Assembly (NCBI RefSeq): GCF_003173055.1
Contig: NZ_QGLF01000001.1
Span: 999,085 to 1,063,084 of the forward strand
Source: Zavarzinia compransoris
Lineage (GTDB): Bacteria; Pseudomonadota; Alphaproteobacteria; Zavarziniales; Zavarziniaceae
Reading direction: 5' to 3'
DNA length: 64,000 nucleotides
The translations under genes were made by a program, and so were the position numbers. Shown here piece after piece: positions 26,157-36,940 of the stretch (its first letter is position 1; each line of letters starts with the position of its first letter). The notes beneath the pieces are model-generated. The model saw only the letters and a list, made by a program, of their open reading frames with translations. It had not been told where the DNA came from and made no database searches.

Positions 26157-26233
26157 CCGCCCTCGCTCAGGGTACGGAGGCGAGAGTTAGCAGGCGTTTG
26201 TGACGCCGCTCTTTCGGCTTGGAAACGCCGCAG

Positions 26234-26644
26234 TTACTGTTTTGCGACGGCCGCGGCCGGACCGCCGCCGCCCGCCAGCGCCCGCAGTTCGAGGCCGCCG
26301 AGGACGGCCACCGCCACGGCCTGGACCCCGACGAAAGCGATGCCGGGCCCGTTCGCCGCGCCCACCGCGAGGACCGCGACGCTGGCCAGGACCCAGAGGA
26401 AATTTCCGGCGACGATCACGCCCAGATGGAAAGGCGCCACCCGCGGCCCGAGAGCGGCCAAGGCCATATAGGCCCCGATCGGCAGCAGCAGCACGCCGGC
26501 CCAGAACAGGAGTGCGGGATCGAGCGCGGTCAGGCCGGCGACGGCATCGCCGGCGGCGAGCAGGATCGCGCCCATGGCCAGGCAGGTCGCGGCATCGATG
26601 AGCAGCAGGGAACGGGCGGAGCGAAGCAGAGCGGAGAGAGACAT
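26234..26644 (-). CDS. Small four-helix membrane protein, unknown
   Basis: A 136-residue protein with four hydrophobic segments: ATCLAMGAILLAAGDAV, FWAGVLLLPIGAYMALAAL, LGVIVAGNFLWVLASVAVL and a C-terminal GIAFVGVQAVAVAVL. This arrangement resembles small conserved inner-membrane proteins of unknown role. AAGGA lies seven bases before the ATG. It is on the same strand between the VWA-barrel gene and the 1694-aa RTX gene, but hairpins lie on both sides, so it may be its own transcript. No motif hints at a catalytic function. Confidence 0.7.
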   Translation of the reverse strand: MSLSALLRSARSLLLIDAATCLAMGAILLAAGDAVAGLTALDPALLFWAGVLLLPIGAYMALAALGPRVAPFHLGVIVAGNFLWVLASVAVLAVGAANGPGIAFVGVQAVAVAVLGGLELRALAGGGGPAAAVAKQ

Positions 26645-26725
26645 CGCGGCATCCTTTTCTCAAGGGTTCGGGGTGGAAACCCCGGCCGCATCACTCTCCG
26701 TCATCGCGGGGGCGTGGTCGATTAC

Positions 26726-26754
26726 GCCCCAGGTCATCTATGCCCCAGGTCATC
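26726..26754. repeat. Two direct copies of a 13-bp sequence
   Basis: GCCCCAGGTCATC occurs at 26726-26738 and again at 26742-26754, a 16-base period. It lies in the gap between the VWA-barrel gene and the small membrane-protein gene. Chance duplication or a regulator-binding repeat are both possible. Confidence 0.6.
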
Positions 26755-26762
26755 AAGATGCA

Positions 26763-26786
26763 CCGGGGGGCGTCGCCGCCCCCCGG
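26763..26786 (-). terminator. Hairpin after the VWA-barrel gene
   Basis: CCGGGGGGCG (26763-26772) pairs with CGCCCCCCGG (26777-26786), a 10-bp stem with a four-base loop, seven bases after the stop codon. No U-run follows, so it is only a likely terminator. Confidence 0.5.
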
Positions 26787-26793
26787 CACGGGA

Positions 26794-28728
26794 TCAGAAG
26801 TAGACCTTCACACCGACCCGGCCGAAATAGAGGTCGGCATTCTCGTAGTCGACGCGGGTGTCGAAATCGCCGAAGAAGCTGTAACCAGCCCCGTCCAGCG
26901 TGACCCCGGCGCCGAGCGCCACCCAGCTGTTGTCGGCATCGTCGGGCACGACGCTGAAGGTCTGGCCGCCGCCGATCTGGGCGACGGTGACAGGCTCGGC
27001 GCCGTCCTTGAAGTCATGTTCCCAGGCACCGCGGAAACGCAGCAGCAGGGCCGTCGTGTCGTCCTTCACGATGGTGAAGGCGGCACGGCCGCCGAGCGAG
27101 AGGACCAGCGCCTGCGCTTCCTGGTCGCCGACCGCGGCGGCACCGGCGCCGCCCGATTCATTGTAGGCATCGAAGGTCAGCTTGCTGTAGCGGAGCGCGA
27201 CCACGGGACCGGCGCTGAGCCCGTCGGCCAGGTCGAAGTCATAGCCGCCGCTGATCTGGCCGCCCCAGACCCAGCCGTCCGTATTGCCGCTGAAGCTGTT
27301 GCCGCCGGCGGTGCGGGTGGTGTCCTGATCGAGAAGGCCGGCGTTCACCACGGCCTCGAAATGCGCCTTGGCGATCGCATAGGTGCCATAGAGATAGAGG
27401 TTGTAACCGTCGATATCCTGCTCGTCGGTCTTGTTGTTCAGGGTGTTGGTCGTGTTCGAATAGGCGAAGGCGGCACCGACGGCGATATTGCCGGTCACCG
27501 CATAGTCGCCGCCGACCAGCAGGGTCTGCGAATCGAAGCTGGAACCGATCGAGGTCGCCGTCTGGCCGGCGCGGCCCCAGTCGAAGCTGAAGCTGCCATA
27601 GACCGTGTAGAGGCCGTCCGGCGAGACATAGTCGGCGGTCGCGCCCGAGGCGGCGCCGTCGAGGCCGTTGCCCGCGGCGGCGAAGGAGAAGGTCCCCGGC
27701 GTCCGGCCGGCAGTGCGGCGGCTGTAGGGATTGCGCGAGTCGAGCGCCAGCACGCCCGGGTAGGAGTGCAGGATCGTGGAATACTGCGCCGTGCCGAAGA
27801 AATTCTTCAGCACGACCTGGGTCCGCGCCTGGAACGAGCCCGGGTTGTTGACGACGACGACGGTCAGGCAGTCCACCAGCGCGCCGGCGAAGGCGCCGAC
27901 CACGACCGGGATATTGCTGCGCAGCTGGTCGAGCGAGCCGACGCAGCCGCCGACCGTATTGGTGCCCAGGTTGACATAGTCGGCCTGGGTCGTCCCCGCA
28001 CCGCCGACGATCGGCGTGATCCCGCCCGGCAGGGTGATCGCGCGATAGCCGCCCGGCGTGTGGCTGTCGACGACATAGACCTTGTTGTTCAGGGTATCGA
28101 CCGCCAGGACCTGGCCGTTATAGGTGCCGAGGTTGTTCCGGTCGGTGCTGGTCGGGGGCGAGGCGCCCGGGACGATCGAGATCGTCTGGATATCGTAGAG
28201 CCCGTTCAGGCCGACGTTGTTGGTCTGGAACTGGCTGAGGATCGAATTGAAGGACAGGGAGCTGTTGGTATTGTCCCGGTCTTCGTCGGTGATCAGCAGG
28301 AACTGGCCGGCATCGGCGCGGATGCTGCTCGGCGGCGTGTTCAGCGTCGCGAAGGAGAAGTCGATGGCGGCATAGCCGTCCTCGGTGCCGCCGTTCACCT
28401 TCAGCGTGCTGGCCAGCGCCGAGACATCGGCCGCCGTGGTGAAGCCGGTCACCAGCCGCGGCACGACATTGGCGTCGCCGAAGCCGATCATGGCGAAACG
28501 GTTGTCCGAGAAGCCGTTGGCGCTGAAGACGCCGTTCAGGTCGTTCACCAGGGTCGGGATGAAATCATGTTCCCCGCCCATGGAGCCCGACTCGTCGACG
28601 ATGAACACGAAGTCGACGCCCGCCGCCGCAGCCGGTGCCGCCGCAGCCGCCATGGCCGCAAGAGCGACCCCGCCCAAGGCCATTCTGCGCAGGCCCTGCC
28701 GCCCGCCGCTCGTCCAGTCGATCATCAT
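26794..28728 (-). CDS. von Willebrand A domain fused to an outer-membrane (autotransporter-type) beta-barrel
   Basis: A 644-residue surface protein. Residues 1-36 form a Sec-type signal (LRRMALGGVALAAMA..., cleavage near AAAA-GVD). A VWA domain follows with a complete MIDAS: DESGS (DxSxS), the Thr of NGGTEDGY and the Asp of ITDEDRD. About residues 380-644 are alternating amphipathic strands typical of an autotransporter barrel (SFDWGRAGQTATS, FAYSNTTNTLNN). The chain ends in GRVGVKVYF, a terminal Phe recognised by the BAM machinery. It probably displays a metal-dependent adhesive domain on the surface. The ATG at 28728 follows GGGGGG; 36 extra upstream codons are unlikely. Confidence 0.85.
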   Translation of the reverse strand: MMIDWTSGGRQGLRRMALGGVALAAMAAAAAPAAAAGVDFVFIVDESGSMGGEHDFIPTLVNDLNGVFSANGFSDNRFAMIGFGDANVVPRLVTGFTTAADVSALASTLKVNGGTEDGYAAIDFSFATLNTPPSSIRADAGQFLLITDEDRDNTNSSLSFNSILSQFQTNNVGLNGLYDIQTISIVPGASPPTSTDRNNLGTYNGQVLAVDTLNNKVYVVDSHTPGGYRAITLPGGITPIVGGAGTTQADYVNLGTNTVGGCVGSLDQLRSNIPVVVGAFAGALVDCLTVVVVNNPGSFQARTQVVLKNFFGTAQYSTILHSYPGVLALDSRNPYSRRTAGRTPGTFSFAAAGNGLDGAASGATADYVSPDGLYTVYGSFSFDWGRAGQTATSIGSSFDSQTLLVGGDYAVTGNIAVGAAFAYSNTTNTLNNKTDEQDIDGYNLYLYGTYAIAKAHFEAVVNAGLLDQDTTRTAGGNSFSGNTDGWVWGGQISGGYDFDLADGLSAGPVVALRYSKLTFDAYNESGGAGAAAVGDQEAQALVLSLGGRAAFTIVKDDTTALLLRFRGAWEHDFKDGAEPVTVAQIGGGQTFSVVPDDADNSWVALGAGVTLDGAGYSFFGDFDTRVDYENADLYFGRVGVKVYF

Positions 28729-28792
28729 TGTACCCCCCAATGAGTGATGCCGCTTGTCACAAAACAGATATATTAAAGAACGACGAAGCACG

Positions 28793-28811
28793 CCCGCCGC
28801 GCGGCGGCGGG
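28793..28811 (-). terminator. GC hairpin downstream of acpS
   Basis: CCCGCCGC (28793-28800) pairs with GCGGCGGG (28804-28811). On the minus strand it is followed by a pyrimidine-rich stretch ending TTCTTT. It could end the pdxJ-acpS transcript. The remaining 182-base gap also holds an AT-rich TTTAATATAT (near 28770), the likely promoter area of the VWA-barrel gene. Confidence 0.35.
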
Positions 28812-28910
28812 TCGTGTCAAAATCAGTGTGATTCAATCCACTTTGCGATGCAACAGCCCAAATCCGGGGGGTGGCACCAAATTGGGGTGCGGCAGGCGGC
28901 GGCCGCGCCG

Positions 28911-29312
28911 TCAGGCGGGTACGGCGGAAATGATTACCACCGCGCTTGCCAGCGGCGGCTCGTCGGTGATCGTGAGGTCGATCACGGCGCGCATGCCGGG
29001 GGGCGTCAGTTGCGCCAGCCGCCCGGCCGCGCCGCCGGTCAGCGCCAGGGTGGGCTTGCCGCCCGGCAGGTTGACGACCCCGAGATCGCGCCAGAAGACG
29101 CCCCGGGAAAAGCCGGTGCCCAGCGCCTTGGCGCAGGCTTCCTTGGCGGCGAAGCGCTTGGCATAGGTCGCGACCTTGGTGCGCAGGCGCCGCTCCGCCT
29201 TGGCCCGCTCCGTCTCCGTGAAGACGCGGTCGAGGAAGCGGTCGCCGAATCGCTCCAGCGTCTTTTCGATGCGGCGGATGTCGATCAGGTCGGAACCGAT
29301 GCCGATGATCAT
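28911..29312 (-). CDS. acpS: Holo-[acyl-carrier-protein] synthase
   Basis: A 133-residue 4'-phosphopantetheinyl transferase that moves phosphopantetheine from CoA to apo-ACP, activating fatty-acid synthesis. It has the family start [14 protein letters not shown] with the Mg2+-binding Asp8, and the second signature [17 protein letters not shown] with the catalytic Glu and Lys. The ATG at 29312 overlaps the pdxJ stop (ATGA). In many alphaproteobacteria acpS is followed by lepB-rnc-era; here the block ends at acpS and the VWA-barrel gene follows. Confidence 0.96.
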   Translation of the reverse strand: MIIGIGSDLIDIRRIEKTLERFGDRFLDRVFTETERAKAERRLRTKVATYAKRFAAKEACAKALGTGFSRGVFWRDLGVVNLPGGKPTLALTGGAAGRLAQLTPPGMRAVIDLTITDEPPLASAVVIISAVPA

Positions 29313-30058
29313 GCCGCCCGCCCTTCCCGCGCCTCGTCCATCAGGCGGCGCATATGGCGGATCGAGGTCTCGAGGCCGACGAAGATCGCCTCGCCGACCA
29401 GGAAATGGCCGATGTTCAGTTCGACCACGGTCGGGATGGCGGCGACCGGCTTCACCGTCTCGAACGACAGCCCATGGCCGGCATGGCATTCGAGGCCCAG
29501 CCGCTCGGCCACCGCCGCCGCGCGGGTGATGCGGGCGAGTTCCGCCGCCCTGCCCGCCCCTTCCGCCTCGCAATAGGCGCCGGTATGGAGTTCGACCACC
29601 TGGGCGCCCAGCGCCTTGGCGACCGCGAGCTGCACCTCCTCCGGATCGACGAAGAGCGAGACCCGGATCCCGGCATCGACGAGCTGGCGGATGAAGGGCG
29701 CCAGCAGCCGGTGGCCGACGGCGACGTCGAGGCCGCCCTCGGTGGTCTTTTCCTCGCGCTTCTCGGGCACCAGGCAGCAGGCGTGGGGCCGGTGGGCCAG
29801 GGCGATCGCCAGCATTTCGTCGGTCGCCGCCATTTCGAGGTTCAGCGGCAGGTCGATCTCCCGCGCCAGGCGGGAAATGTCGTCGTCGGAAATATGGCGC
29901 CGGTCCTCGCGCAGGTGGGCGGTGATGCCGTCGGCCCCGGCCGCCGCCGCCAGCCGCGCCGCCCGCACCGGGTCCGGATGGCGGCCGCCCCGGGCGTTGC
30001 GGATGGTGGCGACGTGGTCGATGTTCACGCCGAGGCGCAGATGCGGTGCCGACGCCAT
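29309..30058 (-). CDS. pdxJ: Pyridoxine 5'-phosphate synthase
   Basis: A 249-residue TIM-barrel enzyme. It condenses 1-deoxy-xylulose 5-phosphate with 3-amino-2-oxopropyl phosphate to make pyridoxine 5'-phosphate (vitamin B6, DXP-dependent route). Characteristic segments are [17 protein letters not shown] at the N-terminus, [31 protein letters not shown], and [13 protein letters not shown] near the C-terminus. It is coupled to acpS by ATGA overlap and follows pyrE by 37 bases, in the usual alphaproteobacterial order. Confidence 0.97.
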   Translation of the reverse strand: MASAPHLRLGVNIDHVATIRNARGGRHPDPVRAARLAAAAGADGITAHLREDRRHISDDDISRLAREIDLPLNLEMAATDEMLAIALAHRPHACCLVPEKREEKTTEGGLDVAVGHRLLAPFIRQLVDAGIRVSLFVDPEEVQLAVAKALGAQVVELHTGAYCEAEGAGRAAELARITRAAAVAERLGLECHAGHGLSFETVKPVAAIPTVVELNIGHFLVGEAIFVGLETSIRHMRRLMDEAREGRAA

Positions 30059-30095
30059 GTCATGGTCCCCTGACTGTTACGTCTACTTCCGACAG

Positions 30096-30683
30096 TTACT
30101 TCAGGCCGCGGCTGCCCGGCTTCACCGCCGGCAGCGCCGCCAGTTCCGGCGGCAGGGCGTCGGGAGCATAGGCCGGCACGGCCAGCCGCACCAGGGGCAC
30201 CAGGGGCACGCCGATCTCCGCCTTGCCGTCCGAACGGTCGACCAGGCAGGCGCCCGCCACCACCCGGCCGCCGAGGCCGTTAATGACGTCGATGCATTCG
30301 CGCGACGACAGGCCGGTGGTCACCACGTCCTCGACCATCAGGCAGCGCGCCCCGTCCGGAATGTCGAAGCCGCGGCGCAGCGCGAATTTGCCGTCCACCC
30401 GCTCGACGAAGATCGCGGGCACGCCCAGCTGCCGCCCCATCTCGTAACCGACGACGACCCCGCCCATGGCGGGCGAGACGACCAGATCGACGCCGTCCCC
30501 GCCGAGCGCGGCGCGGACCTTGCCGGCAAGGGCGGCGCACAGGCGGCCGGCCCGCTGCGGGTCCATGAGGACGCGGGCGCATTGCAGGTACAGCGGGCTG
30601 CGCAGGCCGGAGGTGAGGATGAAATGGCCCTCCAGCAGGGCCTTGGCGGCGCGGAATTCGTCCAGAACCTGGGCCTGGTCCAT
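30096..30683 (-). CDS. pyrE: Orotate phosphoribosyltransferase
   Basis: A 195-residue type I phosphoribosyltransferase that joins orotate to PRPP, forming OMP in pyrimidine synthesis. It has the N-terminal [16 protein letters not shown] segment, the conserved [17 protein letters not shown] loop and the PRPP-binding motif [17 protein letters not shown] lies about nine bases before the ATG. It lies between rsh and pdxJ on the same strand, probably in one long operon. Confidence 0.96.
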   Translation of the reverse strand: MDQAQVLDEFRAAKALLEGHFILTSGLRSPLYLQCARVLMDPQRAGRLCAALAGKVRAALGGDGVDLVVSPAMGGVVVGYEMGRQLGVPAIFVERVDGKFALRRGFDIPDGARCLMVEDVVTTGLSSRECIDVINGLGGRVVAGACLVDRSDGKAEIGVPLVPLVRLAVPAYAPDALPPELAALPAVKPGSRGLK

Positions 30684-30744
30684 GATTGTCGTTCCTATAG
30701 GCAGGCCCCGCGCCGGCGTGGAGGAGCGGCGGGGCGGGAGGGGA

Positions 30745-32910
<2,166 letters not shown>

Positions 32911-32956
32911 GGACGGCCTCCCCGGTCAGACAGACGGAAAACAGGGGGAACAGACG

Positions 32957-32988
32957 GAAACGGCCCGCACCGGGACGGTACGGGCCGT
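32957..32988 (-). terminator. Rho-independent terminator or attenuator between rpoZ and rsh
   Basis: ACGGCCCG (32960-32967) pairs with CGGGCCGT (32981-32988). An inner ACCG/CGGT stem lies across one mismatch. On the minus strand TTTCC and further pyrimidines follow. It lies 20 bases after the rpoZ stop and 47 before the rsh GTG, so it may limit read-through into rsh. Confidence 0.65.
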
Positions 32989-33007
32989 GGCGGGCGCAGG
33001 GCGCCGG

Positions 33008-33388
33008 TTATTCGTCGTCGTCGTCGCCACCGAGCGCCGCGTCGAGTTCCGCCGCGAGATCCGACATCGTGTCGGCATAGGCATCGACGGCGATCCCCTC
33101 CATGGCGGCGTCCTGGCCGGCCATCAGGCGGGGCATGTCGTCCTCGACCGGCTCGTCGCGCTCGACATGGTGCTGCAGCGTGCCGATCAGGCTGTCGCGG
33201 AGCCCGCGGATCGCCACCGTCTCGTCGGCGATCTCGCGCAGCGCGACGACCGGGTTCTTGTCGTTGTCGCGTGCGACGGAAAGCGGCGCCCCGGCGGAAA
33301 TGGCACGGGCACGATGCCCCGCCAGCAGAACCAGTTCGAACCGGTTCGGAACCTTGAGCACACAGTCTTCGACGGTAACGCGAGCCAT
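33008..33388 (-). CDS. rpoZ: DNA-directed RNA polymerase omega subunit
   Basis: A 126-residue subunit that helps assemble beta' and in many bacteria forms part of a ppGpp site. The N-terminal core is typical: [20 protein letters not shown], then [11 protein letters not shown] and [12 protein letters not shown]. The tail is acidic and ends in DDDDE, longer than the 91-residue E. coli protein but usual for alphaproteobacteria. The ATG at 33388 is preferred to one three codons earlier, since it matches the family start. Confidence 0.96.
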   Translation of the reverse strand: MARVTVEDCVLKVPNRFELVLLAGHRARAISAGAPLSVARDNDKNPVVALREIADETVAIRGLRDSLIGTLQHHVERDEPVEDDMPRLMAGQDAAMEGIAVDAYADTMSDLAAELDAALGGDDDDE

Positions 33389-33482
33389 ACGCGGCAACTC
33401 CCGCTAGTTTTAAAGGCGAACACTGAACATAGAGAGCGCCCCCCGCGAAAGCAAGGTTTGCGTCGCGGTGCCGCCCCCGGCC

Positions 33483-33989
33483 TCAAGCCTCGAGCGGGCG
33501 GCAGATCTGGCCGGGATCGAGACGGGCGATCATCGCCTCCACCGTCTCGCCGGTGGCCGGGTGGCGCCAGCCGGGCGCCACCTCGGCCAGCGGCAGCAGC
33601 ACGAAGGCCCGCTCCGCCAGCCTTGGATGCGGCACGACCGGCTCGCGCAACTGGTCCCGGCCGCACACCAGGGGGCCGTGGGCCAGAAGGTCGAGATCCA
33701 GGATCCGCGCCTCCCAGCGGCGGTTGCGGGTGCGGCCGAAGTCGTTTTCGATGTCGTGCAAGGAATTCAGGATCTCACCCACACCGAGGGTTGTCTTTGC
33801 GGCAACCACCGCATTAACATACCAGGGTTGATCGGAGATCGGGACGGGCGCGGTCTCCCAAAGCCGGGAAACGGCGTCAACGGACCAGGAGGAGGCGGTC
33901 CGCAGCCTTTCGATCGCCGCCGTTACGGAATGGCGCGGCATGCGTCCCTCCCTGTCGGGCAGGTTGGCGCCGATACCGATCAGAAGCAT
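33483..33989 (-). CDS. folK: 2-amino-4-hydroxy-6-hydroxymethyldihydropteridine pyrophosphokinase
   Basis: A 168-residue folate-synthesis enzyme that transfers pyrophosphate from ATP to 6-hydroxymethyl-dihydropterin. Seen motifs are IGIGANLPDREG at the start, DQPWYVNAVVAAKT, the signature RRWEARILDLDLLAHG with its metal-binding Asp-x-Asp, and VVPHPRLAERAFVL. The ATG at 33989 is chosen since the longer upstream frame is antisense to the NYN gene. It is divergent from that gene and leads into rpoZ. Confidence 0.95.
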   Translation of the reverse strand: MLLIGIGANLPDREGRMPRHSVTAAIERLRTASSWSVDAVSRLWETAPVPISDQPWYVNAVVAAKTTLGVGEILNSLHDIENDFGRTRNRRWEARILDLDLLAHGPLVCGRDQLREPVVPHPRLAERAFVLLPLAEVAPGWRHPATGETVEAMIARLDPGQICRPLEA

Positions 33990-34094
33990 GATAATTCTTT
34001 CACCCTGGCTGCGGAATGCCTTAGACTCTGTAATCCAGACTGGATCAATCCCCCCGATATTCGGATCCGGTCCATTTACAAGGACATTTGAGCG

Positions 34095-34715
34095 ATGACA
34101 TTTTACGCGAACGAGCGCATTGCGCTCTTCATCGACGGGGCCAATCTTTTCTCTGCCGCACGCAACCTCGGTTTCGATATCGATTACCGGCGGCTGCTTG
34201 GCGAATTCGGCAAGCGGGGCCGCCTGCTGCGGGCCTATTACTACACGGCCCTGCTCGAGGGCGAGGAATATTCGCCGATCCGGCCCCTGGTCGACTGGCT
34301 GGATTACAACAGCTATACGGTGATCACCAAGCCGGCCAAGGAATTCACCGACTCCCAGGGCCGGCGCCGCATCAAGGGCGGCATGGACATCGAGCTCGCC
34401 TGCGACATGCTGGATCTCAGCCCGCGCCTCGACCATGCCGTGCTGTTCTCGGGCGACGGCGGCTTCCGCCGGCTGGTCGAAGCGGTGCAGGCCCGGGGCG
34501 TGCGCGTCACCGTGGTCTCGACCGTGCGCTCCAGCCCGCCCATGATCGCCGACGAATTGCGCCGCCAGGCCGACAGTTTCCTCGACCTGACCGACCTCGC
34601 CCCCCTGATCATGCGCGATCCGGCGATCCGCGAGCAGAACCAGCGCGAACGCAACCAGGTGATCGAGGACGACACCGGCAACGCCCTGCCGCCGGGCGTG
34701 CTGGGCCGCCGCTAA
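34095..34715 (+). CDS. NYN-domain (LabA/DUF88-like) putative ribonuclease
   Basis: A 206-residue protein of the NYN/PIN-like nuclease fold. The catalytic acidic residues are visible: FIDGANLF (Asp near 14), the middle GGMDIELACDML and VLFSGDGGFRRLV. These correspond to the Asp cluster that binds metal in LabA-type proteins. Known relatives are thought to cleave RNA, but substrates are mostly unknown. AAGGA lies about 10 bases before the ATG. It is divergent from folK, a pairing common in alphaproteobacteria, and ends at a bidirectional hairpin. Confidence 0.9.
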   Translation: MTFYANERIALFIDGANLFSAARNLGFDIDYRRLLGEFGKRGRLLRAYYYTALLEGEEYSPIRPLVDWLDYNSYTVITKPAKEFTDSQGRRRIKGGMDIELACDMLDLSPRLDHAVLFSGDGGFRRLVEAVQARGVRVTVVSTVRSSPPMIADELRRQADSFLDLTDLAPLIMRDPAIREQNQRERNQVIEDDTGNALPPGVLGRR

Positions 34716-34770
34716 GAGACCGTTTGGAAACCCCGGACGGGTCGATCCGGCGGATTTCCAAACGGCCTCT
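34715..34770. terminator. Bidirectional terminator-like inverted repeat between NYN and cupin genes
   Basis: AGAGACCGTTTGGAAA (34715-34730) and TTTCCAAACGGCCTCT (34755-34770) are complementary at 15 of 16 positions. They enclose a smaller CCGGA/TCCGG stem. A second GC-rich stem lies just downstream (AGGCCCG...CGGGGCCT). The genes on either side converge, so this probably stops transcription from both. Confidence 0.65.
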
Positions 34771-34827
34771 AAGGCCCGCCCGCGGGGCCTCGTCCATTTG
34801 GCCGACGTCCTGCCGCCGCGGCCGCGC

Positions 34828-35199
34828 TCAGGCGGCCGGCGGCTCGTAGATGACGTAGAGTTTCCGCACCGGCTCCAGCGTCGTCCAGGTGCCGCGAAAG
34901 CCGCTGGGGATGACGAAACTGTCGCCGGGGCCGAAATCCTCGGCGATGCCGTCCGCCGCGGTCAGGCGGATGCGGCCCTCGAGAATGACGCAGACTTCCT
35001 CTTCGGTATAATCGACCTGCCAGCTGCCGGCGGTCGACGACCAGATGCCGGAAAAGAGCCGGCCGCTGTTGTCGCCGTATTCGTTCCACAGGCTGGTGAC
35101 GGGCGCGCCGTCGGTGATGCGTGCCGGCCGTCCGGTTTCCGCCGGCCCGGCGCAGAGGCCGAGGCGGACCAGCCCCGGCAGGCGTTCAGTGCTGTTCAC
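34828..35199 (-). CDS. Small cupin-domain protein
   Basis: A 123-residue single-domain cupin of the EutQ/DUF861-like type. Strands carry GSWQVDYTEEEVCVILEGRIRLT (key residues D65, E68 and E69) and FGPGDSFVIPSGFRGTW, with WTTLEPVRKLYVIYE ending the barrel. It has acidic residues where metal-binding cupins have histidines, as is common in this subfamily, and ligand and role are unknown. The GTG start has GAGGA about nine bases upstream. It is transcribed divergently from the 547-aa gene. Confidence 0.8.
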   Translation of the reverse strand: MNSTERLPGLVRLGLCAGPAETGRPARITDGAPVTSLWNEYGDNSGRLFSGIWSSTAGSWQVDYTEEEVCVILEGRIRLTAADGIAEDFGPGDSFVIPSGFRGTWTTLEPVRKLYVIYEPPAA

Positions 35200-35286
35200 G
35201 TTGATGCGTTCCTCGCCATCGTCCCGTCCCCGATCTTAGCCGGGGCGGGAACCACTCGTTAAGGCAAATCCCCCTAAGGTCCCGTC

Positions 35287-36930
35287 ATGACGACATCCGA
35301 AGATCCCACCGACGGCCCGCGAAACGGCACCGATGCCATCGCCCGGGCGACGGCGCTCGCCATGTCCCTGCCGGCGGAAAAGATCGTCACCCTGCTCGAA
35401 GGCCTGCCGCCGCCGGGCCAGGGCGACGACCGCGTCGCGGCCCTTCGCCATGCCCTGGTCGAACGCCTGAACAGCCTGCGGCCCCAGCGCGCCCGCCGCC
35501 TCTTCACCAGCCTCGTCGACCGCTTCCTGATCGAGGAACCGGGCATGCCCGGCGGCGCCGGGCGGCCGCCCCTGGCCCTCTATCGGGCCGACATGGGCGC
35601 GCTCTGGGGCGCCCTCGCCCGCGCCGCCTTTCCCGAAAAGGCCGCCGAGGCGGTGCAGATGATGGAACGGCTGTGCGCCGGGCATCTGATCGAGGCCGCC
35701 CTCGCCCTGCCCGAGGCCCGGGCACTGCGCGAGGAATTGCGCCGGCTGGCGGTCGCCCGGCTGAGCCAGCTGGCGCTGGACCGCGCCGCCCTGGACCAGT
35801 TCTGCACCCTGGCGATGGGCCTGCGCGACCGCTTCTTCGCCGAACAGGCCCGCAACCTGCCGCCGATCGACACCGACGTGATCGCCGACGTTCTCGAACT
35901 GCTTACCCTGTGGCCGGTCGCGGCGCCGGCGCTGGAGGCCGCCCTGGCCCTGCCCGACCCGTCGGGCCCCGCCCTCACCGCGGCGGTGCGGCAGCTCGGC
36001 CGCGATCTTGCCGCGGCCGGCCTGCCCACCATCGGCGCCGACCAGTTGCCGCTGGCGTTTCTCTACCGCCGGCGCGCCCGCGACCTTGTCGCCGACGACC
36101 TGCAACGGCGGGGTGCCGCCCAGGGCAAGCGCGTGGCCCAGGCCCTGGTGGTGCAATTGGCCAGCGCCCTTCACGAATTCGCCGTCCTTTGCCACCGCCT
36201 GCTGCCCGAGCCCCGCCGTCCCGACCTGCCCCTCGCCCTCGACCCGGATCTTCCCCCCCGCCTCGCCCCCCTTGTCGAGCACATCGAAGCCCTGGCCGGC
36301 GCCAACCTGAAGGCGGGCATCTTCGAGGCGTCCAGCCTGCCGCCCTTGCTGCTGTCGACCATAAGCGGCCCGGTCACGCTGCTCGCGCGCGGCCCGATCC
36401 AGCGCAGCGGCCAGCGCATCGCCGCCGCCATGATGCGGCGGGACGGGTTCGCGGAAGACCATGCGGAAGCGGTGCAGGTGGCACGCTGGCTGCTCCGGCT
36501 GCGGGCGGCGCTGCGGCCGACCGGCCTGCCGGTCCACGCCCTGAACAAATGGCGGGACCAGATCGACATCGATCTCCAGCAGGCCCTGCACCGGGCGACC
36601 CGGCTCGAAAACGACGGCGAGCCGGAATTCGACGAAGAGACAGGCGACCTCGGCGCCCGCCTCGCCGAGCGCTTCGCCCATCTCGAACGGCTGGAAGACC
36701 TGGCCGAGGCCGCCGGCGCCTCCATCGCCCCCCTGCTGCAACCGACCAGCCGCAACACCCAATTGATCGTCGCCGCCCGGCTCCAGCAGCCCGGCGCAAT
36801 CGAAGGGCGGGGCCGGGCGCTATGCGCCGCCTATGCCGCCGCCATCCGCACCGAGATCGGCCGGGTGCGCTATTGGCGCAACCCGGAAGCCGTGGCGCTG
36901 GCGGAACTGGCCGCCAGCCGGGGCCTCTGA
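35287..36930 (+). CDS. Unknown 547-aa helical cytoplasmic protein
   Basis: A 547-residue protein of no recognised family. It is almost wholly helical, rich in Ala, Leu and Arg, with repeated pairs of amphipathic helices (ALRHALVERLNSL, AVQMMERLCAGHL, ALREELRRLAVARL). It lacks a signal peptide and long hydrophobic segments. The pattern resembles helical-repeat scaffolds. An acidic stretch near residue 440 (DGEPEFDEETGDLG) divides two helical parts. AAGG lies seven bases before the ATG. It converges on the ABC gene with only a 10-base gap. Confidence 0.75.
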   Translation: MTTSEDPTDGPRNGTDAIARATALAMSLPAEKIVTLLEGLPPPGQGDDRVAALRHALVERLNSLRPQRARRLFTSLVDRFLIEEPGMPGGAGRPPLALYRADMGALWGALARAAFPEKAAEAVQMMERLCAGHLIEAALALPEARALREELRRLAVARLSQLALDRAALDQFCTLAMGLRDRFFAEQARNLPPIDTDVIADVLELLTLWPVAAPALEAALALPDPSGPALTAAVRQLGRDLAAAGLPTIGADQLPLAFLYRRRARDLVADDLQRRGAAQGKRVAQALVVQLASALHEFAVLCHRLLPEPRRPDLPLALDPDLPPRLAPLVEHIEALAGANLKAGIFEASSLPPLLLSTISGPVTLLARGPIQRSGQRIAAAMMRRDGFAEDHAEAVQVARWLLRLRAALRPTGLPVHALNKWRDQIDIDLQQALHRATRLENDGEPEFDEETGDLGARLAERFAHLERLEDLAEAAGASIAPLLQPTSRNTQLIVAARLQQPGAIEGRGRALCAAYAAAIRTEIGRVRYWRNPEAVALAELAASRGL

Positions 36931-36940
36931 GCCCGCGCGG

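Noticed and set aside
16263-26233. Pho-box-like sequences upstream of the RTX genes
   Set aside because: The best 7-4-7 candidates (e.g. TTGTCAT near 16361, GCGTCAC-GCTA-CCGTAAA near 20905) match only about half of the CTGTCAT half-sites, too weak to claim PhoB control.
33483-34436. 317-aa version of FolK
   Set aside because: The extra 149 residues are antisense to the NYN gene; the FolK family start is at 33989.
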